Assembly: GCA_035771165.1 (NCBI GenBank)
Contig: JAWNZC010000445.1
Location: forward strand, 148,501 to 212,500
Direction: 5' to 3'
Origin: Paragorgia papillata
Taxonomy: Eukaryota > Cnidaria > Anthozoa > Scleralcyonacea > Coralliidae
DNA length: 64,000 bases
The position numbers were made by a program, and so were the translations under genes. Positions 1-15,400 of the stretch are shown piece after piece. Each line of letters begins with the position of its first letter. Within the stretch, counting starts at the first letter, position 1. The notes beneath the pieces are model-generated. The model searched no databases and had not been told where the DNA came from. It was given only the letters and a program-made list of their open reading frames with translations.

Positions 1-441
1 CAACGTCCAATTGAAGATGTGCGCTACCGCAAGGAAAAGCGTGACGAAACCAAGCTGCGCATGGATGAAACGAGAGTTTCTAGAATAGAAGTAACAACAG
101 AAAAAGTAACCGTAACAAGAGCTGACGGAACTCGAACTGAGGAAATCAAACGACCTAAATATCCAAAGGAACGTGACGTTGGTCGCATCGTAATTGAGGA
201 AATGCCGGATGAGAAGGAAGAGAAACCGCATGTCTACCGAAAGCACCCAGAGAAACCAACAACTACCGATGTAACTGTTAAACGAGAAGACGTAACGGAT
301 ACTTCAAGACCATATCAAAGAGAGGATGTGATAAACGTTGGAAGACTCGACGTGCATGGATTAGAGAAAACACCGGAGGAAGCAAGAAGAGTAGAAGAAA
401 GAATGCTGACACAAACAGAGAGGGTTGAACGACATCGAAAG
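1..441 (+). CDS. Exon A1 (partial at window edge)
   Basis: The window opens inside this exon, at the codon for Q in QRPIEDVRYRK; 147 codons are present and about 13 are missing on the left by comparison with A2. It reads SRIEV where other copies have SRREV. The donor is GC (AAG|GCATGT at 442). Without splicing, the frame ends two codons later. Confidence 0.9.
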
Positions 442-3400
442 GCATGTTAAAGGAATATTTTTATGGCTGAAACAAAAATACCCTTTGGAACTACAAGCTA
501 ATTTTACAAGAAAAAAAATTTATTGGAAGTCTTAAGTCTAAATGCTATTAAAGATGATCTGACGAATCTATCAACCTAATCTCCTCATTCCATGATTTCA
601 AGTTTGTCTATGTGGCCGAAATATTATAGACTTAAAGTTAGAACAAATATTGCTCTATGGAGCATATCTTAAATTTTCTCTTTAATATTTTAGGTCAAAA
701 AAGACGAAATACCAGACGAGCAACGAATCGAATGTCTTCACGTAAAAGACTTGCAGTATGAGAAACGTCGCGACGTTAAACCGAAAACAGACGACACGAC
801 GAGATACGGCGAACACGTCTCCACTGAAAAAGTCAGTGTAAGCAGACACGACATTACTCGCACAGAAGATATGGAGAAACCCAGATATCCAAAAGAGCTA
901 GATATTGGACGTATTGTAATTGAAGAACTTCCTGAGGAAAAAGAAGTAGTTCCAAAACGTGAATTTCCGAGGAAAGAAGTCAGACCAAAGAGCACCGATG
1001 TGACAGTCACCCGACGTGAAGTTGAAGAGGTTCCCAGTACGCAAGTTAAAGAAGAAGTTATTAAAGTCGGTAAGCTCGATGTAACAGATCTTGAAAAGAT
1101 ACCTGTGGAATCTAAAGGAGTGGAAGAAAGAATTAAAATATACAGAGAAAGAGTGGATGGCGCAGGAAAGGTAATGTAGCAAAACAATTAGCTTATATAT
1201 CAACAAAAACAGCTAGGAAAGGAAAGACCTAAACAGAGAAGTTTCAAATTTTCCGTATTACAAAACATACTGTTAATACAAATATAATGTAATATACCAT
1301 ACACGAAAGGGAGTGTTTCATAAGGATATCCAAACAGAGATAAGTGGAGTTTAAACACGAGACGAGAGTCAAGTTGTTTAATCAACTTAAAATTGTTTCC
1401 GTATTCGATCAAACACTCTTTCGAGTATTTGATAGAGGATCTTACATGCAGTGTTTTAAACGGAATGTCGACGCGAAAGTTTGCTTGATTTATGTAATTT
1501 TATCCTGCGATATAAAATCACCGACTCGGTGCTGATTATCTGTTTTCGACGAAGGAATTGTTAATGATAATCTTAATTGTTTTTGACATCGGTTTTACAT
1601 TTTGAAATTTCATGCACCTGAAAATATCAGGGAATAAAATTCTTTGAAAACTGTAGAATAGGAATTAAAAGGTTGAAAACTAGAACGAAAGCTTTCTCAG
1701 AAATCTAACTGTACTTTCCCGTTAGTACTGTGCACCAGAGATCTCCGCGTGAATCGTAAACTTCGATCATTTTTACTATAAAATCATGAGGATATGATTC
1801 GAGTGCAACTAGACCTTGAAACTACATCACTAGAGCACTAGATTATATTCCAAGATATTTATGTTCGGTTCCCTACGAAAAAAGGACAAAAAAACCCAAA
1901 CTAAAACAACCTAAATTCAAAATACCACCGTAAAACATCTCGTATTTGTTTGACATTATGTAGCCGAGAAAAGAGGAAAGGTCGGAAGATCAAAGACCAG
2001 AACCACGTCCAATTGAAGATGTGCACTACCGCAAGGAAAAGCGTGATGAAACCAAGCCGCGCATGGATGAAACGAGAGTTTCTAAAAGAGAAGTAACAAC
2101 AGAAAAAGTAACCGTAACAAGGGCTGACGGAACTCGAACTGAGGAAATCAAACGACCTAAATATCCAAAGGAACGTGACGTTGGTCGCATGGTAATTGAG
2201 GAAATGCCGGATGAGAAGGAAGAGAAACCGCATGTCTACCGAAAACAACCAGAAAAACCAACAACTACCGATGTAACTGTTAAACGAGAAGACGTAACGG
2301 ATACTTCAAGACCATATCAAAGAGAGGATGTGATAAAAGTTGGAAGACTCGACGTGCATGGATTAGAAAAAACACCGGAGGAACCAAGAAGAGTAGAAGA
2401 AAGAATGCTGACACAAACAGAGAGGGTTGAACGACATCGAAAGGCATGTTAAAGGAATATTTTTATGGCTGAAACAAAAATACCCTTCGGAATTACGAGC
2501 TAATTTTACAAGAAAAAAAATGTATTGGAAGTCTTAAGTCAAAGCCTAACTAATATCCTGAATGCTATTTAAGATGATCTGACGAATCTATCAACCTAAT
2601 CTCCTCATTCCATGATTTCAAGTTTGTCTATGTGGCCGAAATATTATAGACTTAAAGTTAGAACAAATATTATTGTATGGAGCATATCTTAAATTTTCTC
2701 TTTAATATTTTAGGTCAAAAAAGACGAAATACCAGACGAGCAACGAATCGATCGTCTTCACGTAAAAGACTTGCAGTATGAGAAACGTCGCGACGTTAAA
2801 CCGAAAACAGACGACACGACGAGATACGGCGAACACGTCTCCACTGAAAAAGTCAGTGTAAGCAGACACGACATTACTCGCACAGAAGAGATGGAGAAAC
2901 CCAGATATCCAAAAGAGCTAGATATTGGACGTATTGTAATTGAAGAACTTCCTGAGGAAAAAGAAGTAGTTCCAAAACGTGAATTTCCCAGGAAAGAAGT
3001 CAGACCAAAGAGCACCGATGTGACAGTCACCCGACGTGAAGTTGAAGAGGTTCCCAGTATGCAATTTAAAGAAGAATTTATTAAAGTCGGTAAGCTTGAT
3101 GTAACAGATCTTGAAAAGACACCTGTGGAATCTAAAGGAGTGGAAGAAAGAATTAAAATATACAGAGAAAGAGTGGATGGCGCAGGAAAGGTAATGTAGC
3201 AAAACAATTAGCTTATATATCAACAAAAACAGCTAGGAAAGGAAAGACATAAAAAGAGAAGTTTCAAATTTTCCGTATTACAAAACATACTGTTAATACA
3301 AATATAATGTAATATACCATACACGAAAGGGAGTGTTTCATCAGGATATCCAAACAGGGATAAGTGGAGTTTAAACACGAGACGAGAGTCAAGTTGTTTA

Positions 3401-6400
3401 ACCAACTTAAAATTGTTTCGGTATTCGATCAAACACTCTTTCGAGTATTTGATAGAGGATCTTACATGCAGTGTTTTAAACGGAATGTCGACGCGAAAGT
3501 TTGCTTGATTTATGTAATTTTATCCTGCGATATAAAATCACCGACTCGATGCTGATTATCTGTTTTCGACGAATGAATTGTTAATGATAATCTTAATTGT
3601 TTTTGACATCGGTTTTACATTTTGAAATTTCATGCACCTGAAAATATCAGGGAATAAAATTCTTTGAAAACTGTAGAATAGGAATTAAAAGTTTGAAAAC
3701 TAGAACGAAAGCTTTCTCAGAAATCTAACTGTACTTTCCCGTTAGTAATGTGCATCAGAGATCTCCGCGTGAATCGTAAACTTCGATCATTTTTACTATA
3801 AAATCATGAGGATATGATTCGAGTGCAACTAGACCTTGAAACTACATCACTAGAGCACTAGATTATATTCCAAGATATTTATGTTCGTTTCCCTACGAAA
3901 CAAGAAAACCTAAATTCAAAATTCCACCGTAAAACATCTCGTATTTGTTTGACATTATGTAGCCGAGAAAAGAGGAGAGGCCGCAAGATCAAAGACCAGA
4001 ACAACGTCCAATTGAAGATGTGCACTACCGCAAGGAAAAGCGTGACGAAACCAAGCTGCGCATGGATGAAACGAGAGTTTCTAGAAGAGAAGTAACAACA
4101 GAAAAAGTAACCGTAACAAGAGCTGACGGAACTCGAACTGAGGAAATCAAACGACCTAAATATCCAAAGGAACGTGACGTTGGTCGCATCGTAATTGAGG
4201 AAATGCCGGATGAGAAGGAAGAGAAACCGCATGTCTACCGAAAGCACCCAGAGAAACCAACAACTACCGATGTAACTGTTAAACGAGAAGACGTAACGGA
4301 TACTTCAAGACCATATCAAAGAGAGGATGTGATAAACGTTGGAAGACTCGACGTGCATGGATTAGAGAAAACACCGGAGGAAGCAAGAAGAGTAGAAGAA
4401 AGAATGCTGACACAAACAGAGAGGGTTGAACGACATCGAAAGGCATGTTAAAGGAATATTTTTATGGCTGAAACAAAAATACCCTTCGGAATTACGAGCT
4501 AATTTTACAAGAAAAAAAATTTATTGGAAGTCTTCAGTCAAAGCCTAACTAATATCCTGAATGCAATTTAAGATAATCTGACGAATCTATCAACCTAATC
4601 TCCTCATTCCATGATTTCAAGTTTGTCTATGTGCCCGAAATGTTATAGACTTAAAGTTAGAACAAATATTGCTGTATGGAGCATATCTTAAATTTTCTCT
4701 TTAATATTTTAGGTCAAAAAAGACGAAATACCAGACGAGCAACGAATCGATCGTCTTCACGTAAAAGACTTGCAGTATGAGAAACGTCGCGACGTTAAAC
4801 CGAAAACAGACGACACGACGAGATACGGCGAACACGTCTCCACTGAAAAAGTCAGTGTAAGCAGACACGACATTACTCGCACAGAAGATATGGAGAAACC
4901 CAGATATCCAAAAGAGCTAGATATTGGACGTATTGTAATTGAAGAACTTCCTGAGGAAAAAGAAGTAGTTCCAAAACGTGAATTTCCCAGGAAAGAAGTC
5001 AGACCAAAGAGCACCGAGGTGACAGTCACCCGACGTGAAGTTGAAGAGGTTCCCAGTACGCAAGTTAAAGAAGAAGTTATTAAAGTCGGTAAGCTTGATG
5101 TAACAGATCTTGAAAAGACACCTGTGGAATCTAAGGGAGTGGAAGAAAGAATTAAAATATACAGAGAAAGAGTGGATGGCGCAGGAAAGGTAATGTAGCA
5201 AAACAATTAGCTTATATATCAACAAAAACAGCTAGGAAAGGAAAGACCTAAACAGAGAAGTTTCAAATTTTCCGTATTACAAAACATACTGTTAATACAA
5301 ATATAATGTAATATACCATACACGAAAGGGAGTGTTTCATCAGGATATCCAAACAGAGATAAGTGGCGTTTAAACACGAGACGAGAGTCAAGTTGTTTAA
5401 CCAACTTAAAATTGTTTGGGTATTCGATCAAACACTCTTTCGAGTATTTGATAGAGGATCTTACATGCAGTGTTTTAAACGGAATGTGGACGCGAAAGTT
5501 TGCTTGATTTATGTAATTTTATCCTGCGATATAACATCACCGACTCGGTGCTGATTATCTGTTTTCGACGAATGAATTGTTAATGATAATCTTAATTGTT
5601 TTTGACATCGGTTTTACATTTTGAAATTTCATGCACCTGAAAATATCAGGGAATAAAATTCTTTGAAAACTGTAGAATAGGAATTAAAAGTTTGAAAACT
5701 AGAACGAAAGCTTTCTCAGAAATCTAACTGTACTTTCCCGTTAGTAATGTGCATCAGAGATCTCCGCGTGAATCGTAAACTTCGATCATTTTTACTATAA
5801 AATCATGAGGATATGATTCGAGTGCAACTAGACCTTGAAACTACATCACTAGAGCACTAGATTATATTCCAAGATATTTATGTTCGGTTCCCTACGAAAA
5901 AAGGACAAAAAAACCAAAACTAAAACAACCAAAATTCAAAATACCACCGTAAAACATCTCGTATTTGTTTGACATTATGTAGCCGAGAAAAGAGGAAAGG
6001 TCGAAAGATCAAAGACCAGAACCACGTCCAATTGAAGATGTGCACTACCGCAAGGAAAAGCGTGACGAAACCAAGCCGCGCATGGATGAAACGAGAGTTT
6101 CTAGAAGAGAAGTAACAACAGAAAAAGTAACCGTAACAAGAGCTGACGGAACTCGAACTGAGGAAATCAAACGACCTAAATATCCAAAGGAACGTGAGGT
6201 TGGTCGCATCGTAATTGAGGAAATGCCGGATGAGAAGGAAGAGAAACCGCATGTCTACCGAAAGCACGCAGAGAAACCAACAACTACCGATGTAACTGTT
6301 AAACGAGAAGACGTAACGGATACTTCAAGACCATATCAAAGAGAGGATGTGATAAACGTTGGAAGACTCGACGTGCATGGATTAGAAAAAACACCGGAGG

Positions 6401-9400
6401 AAGCAAGAAGAGTAGAAGAAAGAATGCTGACACAAACAGAGAGGGTTGAACGACATCGAAAGGCATGTTAAAGGAATATTTTTATGGCTGAAACAAAAAT
6501 ACCCTTTGGAACTACGAGCTAATTTTACAAGAAAAAAAATTTATTGGAAGTCTTAAGTCAAACCCTAACTAATATCCTGAATGCTATTTAAGATGATCTG
6601 ACGAATCTATCAACCTAATCTCCTCATTCCATGATTTCAAGTTTGTCTATGTGCCCGAAATATTATAGACTTAAAGTTAGAACAAATATTGCTGTATGGA
6701 GCATATCTTAAATTTTCTCTTTAATATTTTAGGTCAAAAAAGACGAAATACCAGACGAGCAACGAATCGATCGTCTTCACGTAAAAGACTTGCAGTATGA
6801 GAAACGTCGCGACGTTAAACCGAAAACAGACGACACGACGAGATACGGCGAACACGTCTCCACTGAAAAAGTCAGTGTAAGCAGACACGACATTACTCGC
6901 ACAGAAGAGATGGAGAAACCCAGATATCCAAAAGAGCTAGATATTGGACGTATTGTAATTGAAGAACTTCCTGAGGAAAAAGAAGTAGTTCCAAAACGTG
7001 AATTTCCCAGGAAAGAAGTCAGACCAAAGAGCACCGAGGTGACAGTCACCCGACGTGAAGTTGAAGAGGTTCCCAGTACGCAAGTTAAAGAAGAAGTTAT
7101 TAAAGTCGGTAAGCTTGATGTAACATATCTTGAAAAGACACCTGTGGAATCTAAAGGAGTGGAAGAAAGAATTAAAATATACAGAGAAAGAGTGGATGGC
7201 GAACGAAAGGTAATATAGCAAAACAATTAGCTTGTTTATCAACAAAAACAGCTAGGAAAGGAAAGACATAAAAAGAGAAGTTTCAAATTTTCCGTATTAC
7301 AAAACATACTGTTAATCAAACAAATATAATGTAATATACCCTACACGAAAGGGAGTGTTTCATCAGGATATCTAAACAGAGATAAGTGGAGTTTAAACAC
7401 GACACGAGAGTCAAGTTGTTTAACGAACTTTAAATTGTTTGTGTATTCGATCAAACACTCTTTCGAGTTTTTGATAGAGGATCTTACACAAATCAGTGTT
7501 TTAAGCGGAATGTCGACGCGAAAGTTTGCTTGATTTATGTAATTTTATCCTGCGATATAGAATCACCGACTCGGTGCTGATTATCTGTTTTCGACGAAGG
7601 AATTGTTAATGATAATCTTAATTGTTTTTGACATCGGTTTTACATTTCGAAATTTCATGCACCTGAAAATATCAGGGAATAAAATTATTTGAAAACTGTA
7701 GAATAGGAATTAAAAGGTTGAAAACTAGAACGAAAGCTTTCTCAGAAATCTAACTGTACTTTCCCGTTAGTAATGTGCACAAGAGATCTCCGCGTGAATC
7801 GTCAACTTCGATCATTTTTACTATAAAATCATGAGGATATGATTCGAGTGCAACTAGACCTTGAAATTACGTCACTAGCACTAGATTATATTCCAAAATA
7901 TTTATGTTCGTTTCCCTACGAAACAAGAAAACCTAAATTCAAAATTCCACCGTAAAACATCTCGTATTTGTTTGACATTATGTAGCCGAGAAAAGAGGAG
8001 AGGCCGCAAGATCAAAGACCAGAACAACGTCCAATTGAAGATGTGCACTACCGCAAGGAAAAGCGTGACGAAACCAAGCTGCGCATGGATGAAACGAGAG
8101 TTTCTAGAAGAGAAGTAACAACAGAAAAAGTAACCGTAACAAGAGCTGACGGAACTCGAACTGAGGAAATCAAACGACCTAAATATCCAAAGGAACGTGA
8201 CGTTGGTCGCATCGTAATTGAGGAAATGCCGGATGAGAAGGAAGAGAAACCGCATGTCTACCGAAAGCACCCAGAGAAATCAACAACTACCGATGTAACT
8301 GTTAAACGAGAAGACGTAACGGATACTTCAAGACCATATCAAAGAGAGGATGTGATAAACGTTGGAAGACTCGACGTGCATGGATTAGAGAAAACACCGG
8401 AGGAAGCAAGAAGAGTAGAAGAAAGAATGCTGACACAAACAGAGAGGGTTGAACGACATCGAAAGGCATGTTAAAGGAATATTTTTATGGCTGAAACAAA
8501 AATACCCTTCGGAATTACGAGCTAATTTTACAAGAAAAAAAATTTATTGGAAGTCTTCAGTCAAAGCCTAACTAATATCCTGAATGCAATTTAAGATAAT
8601 CTGACGAATCTATCAACCTAATCTCCTCATTCCATGATTTCAAGTTTGTCTATGTGCCCGAAATGTTATAGACTTAAAGTTAGAACAAATATTGCTGTAT
8701 GGAGCATATCTTAAATTTTCTCTTTAATATTTTAGGTCAAAAAAGACGAAATACCAGACGAGCAACGAATCGATCGTCTTCACGTAAAAGACTTGCAGTA
8801 TGAGAAACGTCGCGACGTTAAACCGAAAACAGACGACACGACGAGATACGGCGAACACGTCTCCACTGAAAAAGTCAGTGTAAGCAGACACGACATTACT
8901 CGCACAGAAGATATGGAGAAACCCAGATATCCAAAAGAGCTAGATATTGGACGTATTGTAATTGAAGAACTTCCTGAGGAAAAAGAAGTAGTTCCAAAAC
9001 GTGAATTTCCCAGGAAAGAAGTCAGACCAAAGAGCACCGAGGTGACAGTCACCCGACGTGAAGTTGAAGAGGTTCCCAGTACGCAAGTTAAAGAAGAAGT
9101 TATTAAAGTCGGTAAGCTTGATGTAACAGATCTTGAAAAGACACCTGTGGAATCTAAGGGAGTGGAAGAAAGAATTAAAATATACAGAGAAAGAGTGGAT
9201 GGCGCAGGAAAGGTAATGTAGCAAAACAATTAGCTTATATATCAACAAAAACAGCTAGGAAAGGAAAGACCTAAACAGAGAAGTTTCAAATTTTCCGTAT
9301 GACAAAACATACTGTTAATACAAATACAATGTAATATACCATACACGAAAGGGAGTGTTTCATCAGGATATCCAAACAGAGATAAGTGGAGTTTAAACAC

Positions 9401-12400
9401 GAGACGAGAGTCAAGTTGTTTAACCAACTTAAAATTGTTTGGGTATTCGATCAAACACTCTTTCGAGTATTTGATAGAGGATCTTACATGCAGTGTTTTA
9501 AACGGAATGTGGACGCGAAAGTTTGCTTGATTTATGTAATTTTATCCTGCGATATAACATCACCGACTCGGTGCTGATTATCTGTTTTCGACGAATGAAT
9601 TGTTAATGATAATCTTAATTGTTTTTGACATCGGTTTTACATTTTGAAATTTCATGCACCTGAAAATATCAGGGAATAAAATTCTTTGAAAACTGTAGAA
9701 TAGGAATTAAAAGTTTGAAAACTAGAACGAAAGCTTTCTCAGAAATCTAACTGTACTTTCCCGCTAGTAATGTGCATTAGAGATCTCCGCGTGAATCGTA
9801 AACTTCGATCATTTTTACTATAAAATCATGAGGATATGATTCGAGTGCAACTAGACCTTGAAACTACATCACTAGAGCACTAGATTATATTCCAAGATAT
9901 TTATGTTCGGTTCCCTACGAAAAAAGGACAAAAAAAACAAAACTAAAACAACCAAAATTCAAAATACCACCGTAAAACAGCTCGTATTTGTTTGACATTA
10001 TGTAGCCGAGAAAAGAGGAAAGGTCGGAAGATCAAAGACCAGAACAACGTCCAATTGAAGATGTGCACTACCGCAAGGAAAAGCGTGACGAAACCAAGCA
10101 ACGCATGGATGAAACGAGAGTTTCTAGAAGAGAAGTAACAACAGAAAAAGAAATCGTAACCAGAGCTGACGGAACTCGAACTGAGGAAATCAAACGACCT
10201 AAATATCCAAAGGAACGTGAGGTTGGTCGCATCGTAATTGAGGAAATGCCGGATGAGAAGGAAGAGAAACCGCATGTCTACCGAAAACACCCAGAGAAAC
10301 CAACAACTACCGATGTAACTGTTAAACGAGAAGACGTAACGGATACTTCAAGACCATATCAAAGAGAGGATGTGATAAAAGTTGGAAGACTCGACGTGCA
10401 TGGATTAGAAAAAACACCGGAGGAAGCAAGAAGAGTAGAAGAAAGAATGCTGACACAAACAGAGAGGGTTGAACGACATCGAAAGGCATGTTAAAGGAAT
10501 ATTTTTTATGGCTGAAACAAAAATACCCTTCGGAATTACAAGCTAATTTTACAAGAAAAATTTTTTTTGGGAAGTCTTAAGTCAAAGCCTAACCAATATC
10601 CTGAATGCTATTTAAGATGATCTGACGAATCTATCAACTTAATCTCCTCATTCCAAGATTTCAAGTTTGTCTATGTGCCCGAAATATTATATGCAGCAAT
10701 ATTTATTCTAACTTTATGTCTGGAGCATATCTTAAGTTTTCTTTTATATTTTAGGTCAAAAAAGACGAAATACCAGACGAGCAACGAATCGATCGGCTTC
10801 ACGTAAAAGACTTGTACTACGAGAAACATCGCGACGTTAAACCGAAAACAGACGACACGACGAGATACGGCGAACACGTCTCCACTGAAAAAGTCAGTGT
10901 AAGCAGACACGACATTACTCGCACAGAAGAGATGGAGAAACCCAGATATCCAAAAGAGCTAGATATTGGACGTATCGTAATCGAAGAACTTCCTGAGGAA
11001 AAAGAAGTAGTTCCAAAACGTGAATTTCCGAGGAAAGAAGTCAGACCAAAGAGCACTGAGGTGACAGTCACCCGACGTGAAATTGAAGAGGTTCCCAGTA
11101 CGCAAGTTAAAGAAGAAGTTATTAAAGTCGGTAAGCTTGATGTAACAGATCTTGAAAAGACACCTGTGGAATCTAAAGGAGTGGAAGAAAGAATTAAAAC
11201 ATACAGAGAAAGAGTGGATGGCGCACGAAAGGTAATCTAGCAAAACAATTAGCTTGTTTATCAACAAAAACAGCTAGGAAAGGAAAGACATAAAAAGAGA
11301 AGTTTCAAATTTTCCGTATTACAAAACATACTGTTAATCAAAGAAATATAATGTAATATACCCTACACGAAAGGGAGTGTTTCATCAGGATATCTAAACA
11401 GAGATAAGTGGAGTTTAAACACGACACGAGAGTCAAGTTGTTTAACCAACTTTAAATTGTTTGGGTATTCGATCAAACACTCTTTCGAGTTTTAGATAGA
11501 GGATCTAACACAAATCAGTGTTTTAAGCGGAATGTCGACGCGAAAGTTTGCTTGATTTATGTAATTTTATCCTGCGATATAAAATCACCGACTCGGTGCT
11601 GATTATCTGTTTTCGACGTATGAATTGTTAATGATAATCTTAATTGTTTTTGACATCGGTTTTACATTTTGAAATTTCATGCACCTGAAAATATCAGGGA
11701 ATAAAATTATTTGAAAACTGTAGAATAGGAATTAAAAGGTTGAAAACTAGAACGAAAGCTTTCTCAGAAATCTAACTGTACTTTCCCGTTAGTAATGTGC
11801 ACCAGAGATCTCCGCGTGAATCGTCAACTTCGATCATTTTTACTCTAAAATCATGAGGATATGATTCGAGTGCAACTAGACCTTGAAACTACGTCACTAG
11901 CACTAGATTATATTCCAAAATATTTATGTTGGTTTCCCTACGAAACAAGAAAACCTAAATTCAAAATTCCACCGTAAAACATCTCGTATTTGTTTGACAT
12001 TATGTAGCCGAGAAAAGAGGAAAGGCCCGAAGATCAAAGACCAGAACAACGTCCAATTGAAGATGTGCACTACCGCAAGGAAAAGCGTGACGAAACCAAG
12101 CTGCGAAAGGATGAAACGAGAGTTTCTAGAAGAGAAGTAACAACAGAAAAAGTAACCGTAACAAGAGCTGACGGAACTCGAACTGAGGATATCAAACGAC
12201 CTAAATATCCAAAGGAACGTGACGTTGGTCGCATCGTAATTGAGGAAATGCCGGATGAGAAGGAAGAGAAACCGCATGTCTACCGAAAGCACCCAGAGAA
12301 ACCAACAACTACCGATGTAACTGTTAAACGAGAAGACGTAACGGATACTTCAAGACCATATCAAAGAGAGGATGTGATAAACGTTGGAAGACTCGACGTG

Positions 12401-15400
12401 CATGGATTAGAGAAAACACCGGAGGAAGCAAGAAGAGTAGAAGAAAGAATGCTGACACAAACAGAGAGGGTTGAACGACATCGAAAGGTATGTTAAAGGA
12501 ATATTTTTATGGCTGAAACAAAAATACCCTTCGGAATTACGAGCTAATTTTACAAGAAAAAAAATTTATTGGAAGTCTTCAGTCAAAGCCTAACTAATAT
12601 CCTGAATGCTATTTAAGATGATCTGACGAATCTATCAACCTAATCTCCTCATTCCAAGATTTCAAGTTTGTCTATGTGCCCGAAATATTATAGACTTAAA
12701 GTTAGAACAAATATTGCTGTATGGAGCATATCTTAAATTTTCTCTTTAATATTTTAGGTCAAAAAAGACGAAATACCAGACGAGCAACGAATCGATCGTC
12801 TTCACGTAAAAGACTTGCAGTATGAGAAACGTCGCGACGTTAAACCGAAAACAGACGACACGACGAGATACAGCGAATACGTCTCCACAGAAAAAGTCAG
12901 TGTAAGCAGACACGACATTACTCGCACAGAAGATATGGAGAAACCCAGATATCCAAAAGAGCTAGATATTGGACGTATTGTAATTGAAGAACTTCCTGAG
13001 GAAAAAGAAGTAGTTCCAAAACGTGAATTTCCCAGGAAAGAAGTCAGACCAAAGAGCACCGAGGTGACAGTCACCCGACGTGAAGTTGAAGAGGTTCCCA
13101 GTACGCAAGTTAAAGAAGAAGTTATTAAAGTCGGTAAGCTTGATGTAACAGATCTTGAAAAGACACCTGTGGAATCTAAAGGAGTGGAAGAAAGAATTAA
13201 AATATACAGAGAAAGAGTGGATGGCGCAGGAAAGGTAATGTAGCAAAACAATTAGCTTATATATCAACAAAAACAGCTAGGGAAGGAAAGACCTAAACAG
13301 AGAAGTTTCAAATTTTCCGTATTCCAAAACATACTGTTAATACAAATATAATGTAATATACCATACACGAAAGGGAGTGTTTCATCAGGATATCCAAACA
13401 GAGATAAGTGGAGTTTAAACACGAGACGAGAGTCAAGTTGTTTAACCAACTTAAAATTGTTTGGGTATTCGATCAAACACTCTTTCGAGTATTTGATAGA
13501 GGATCTTACATGCAGTGTTTTAAACGGAATGTGGACGCGAAAGTTTGCTTGATTTATGTAATTTTATCCTGCGATATAAAATCACCGACTCGGTGCTGAT
13601 TATCTGTTTTCGACGAATGAATTGTTAATGATAATCTTAATTGTTTTTGACATCGGTTTTACATTTTGAAATTTCATGCCCCTGAAAATATCAGGGAATA
13701 AAATTCTTTGAAAACTGTAGAATAGGAATTAAAAGTTTGCAAACTAGAACGAAAGCTTTCTCAGAAATCTAACTGTACTTCCCGTTAGTAATGTGCATCA
13801 GAGATCTCCGCGTGAATCGTAAACTTCGATCATTTTTACTATAAAATCATGAGGATATGATTCGAGTGCAACTAGACCTTGAAACTACATCACTAGAGCA
13901 CTAGATTATATTCCAAGATATTTATGTTCGGTTCCCTACGAAAAAAGGACAAAAAAAACAAACTAAAACAACTTAAATTCAAAATACCACCGTAAAACAT
14001 CTCGTATTTGTTTGACATTATGTAGCCGAGAAAAGAGGAAAGGTCGGAAGATCAAAGACCAGAACCACGTCCAATTGAAGATGTGCACTACCGCAAGGAA
14101 AAGCGTGACGAAACCAAGCCGCGCATGGATGAAACGAGAGTTTCTAGAAGAGAAGTAACAACAGAAAAAGTAACCGTAACAAGAGCTGACGGAACTCGAA
14201 CTGAGGAAATCAAACGACCTAAATATCCAAAGGAACGTGAGGTTGGTCGCATCGTAAATGAGGAAATGCCGGATGAGAAGGAAGAGAAACCGCATGTCTA
14301 CCGAAAACACCCAGAGAAACCAACAACTACCGATGTAACTGTTAAACGAGAAGACGCAACGGATACTTCAAGACCATATCAAAGAGAGGATGTGATAAAA
14401 GTTGGAAGACTCGACGTGCATGGATTAGAAAAAACACCGGAGGAAGCAAGAAGAGTAGAAGAAAGAATGCTGACACAAACAGAGAGGGTTGAACGACATC
14501 GAAAGGCATGTTAAAGGAATATTTTTTATGGCTGGAACAAAAATACCCTTCGGAATTACAAGCTAATTTTACAAGAAAAAAATATTTTTTGGAAGTATTA
14601 AGTCAAAGCCTAACCAATATCCTGAATGCTATTTAAGATGATCTGACGAATCTATCAACTTAATCTCCTCATTCCAAGATTTCAAGTTTGTCTATGTGCC
14701 CGAAATATTATATGCAGCAATATTTATTCTAACTTTAAGTCTGGAGCATATCTTAAGTTTTCTTTTATATTTTAGGTCAAAAAAGACGAAATACCAGACG
14801 AGCAACGAATCGATCGGCTTCACGTAAAAGACTTGGACTACGAGAAACGTCGCGACGTTAAACCGACAACAGACGACACGACGAGATACGGCGAACACGT
14901 CTCCACTGAAAAAGTCAGTGTAAGCAGACACGACATTACTCGCACAGAAGAGATGGAGAAACCCAGATATCCAAAAGAGCTAGATATTGGACGTATTGTA
15001 ATCGAAGAACTTCCTGAGGAAAAAGAAGTAGTTCCAAAACGTGAATTTCCGAGGAAAGAAGTCAGACCAAAGAGCACTGAGGTGACAGTCACCCGACGTG
15101 AAATTGAAGAGGTTCCCAGTACGCAAGTTAAAGAAGAAGTTATTAAAGTCGGTAAGCTTGATGTAACATATCTTGAAAAGACACCTGTGGAATCTAAAGG
15201 AGTGGAAGAAAGAATTAAAATATACAGAGAAAGAGTGGATGGCGAACGAAAGGTAATATAGCAAAACAATTAGCTTGTTTATCAACAAAAACAGCTAGGA
15301 AAGGAAAGACATAAAAAGAGAAGTTTCAAATTTTCCGTATTACAAAACATACTGTTAATCAAACAAATATAATGTAATATACCCTACACGAAAGGGAGTG

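Noticed and set aside
19..450. The 143-codon plus-strand frames (and the 142-codon B frames) taken as separate small intronless genes
   Set aside because: Each continues upstream to an acceptor and ends just after a donor at the same place; joined in phase 0 they form one gene.
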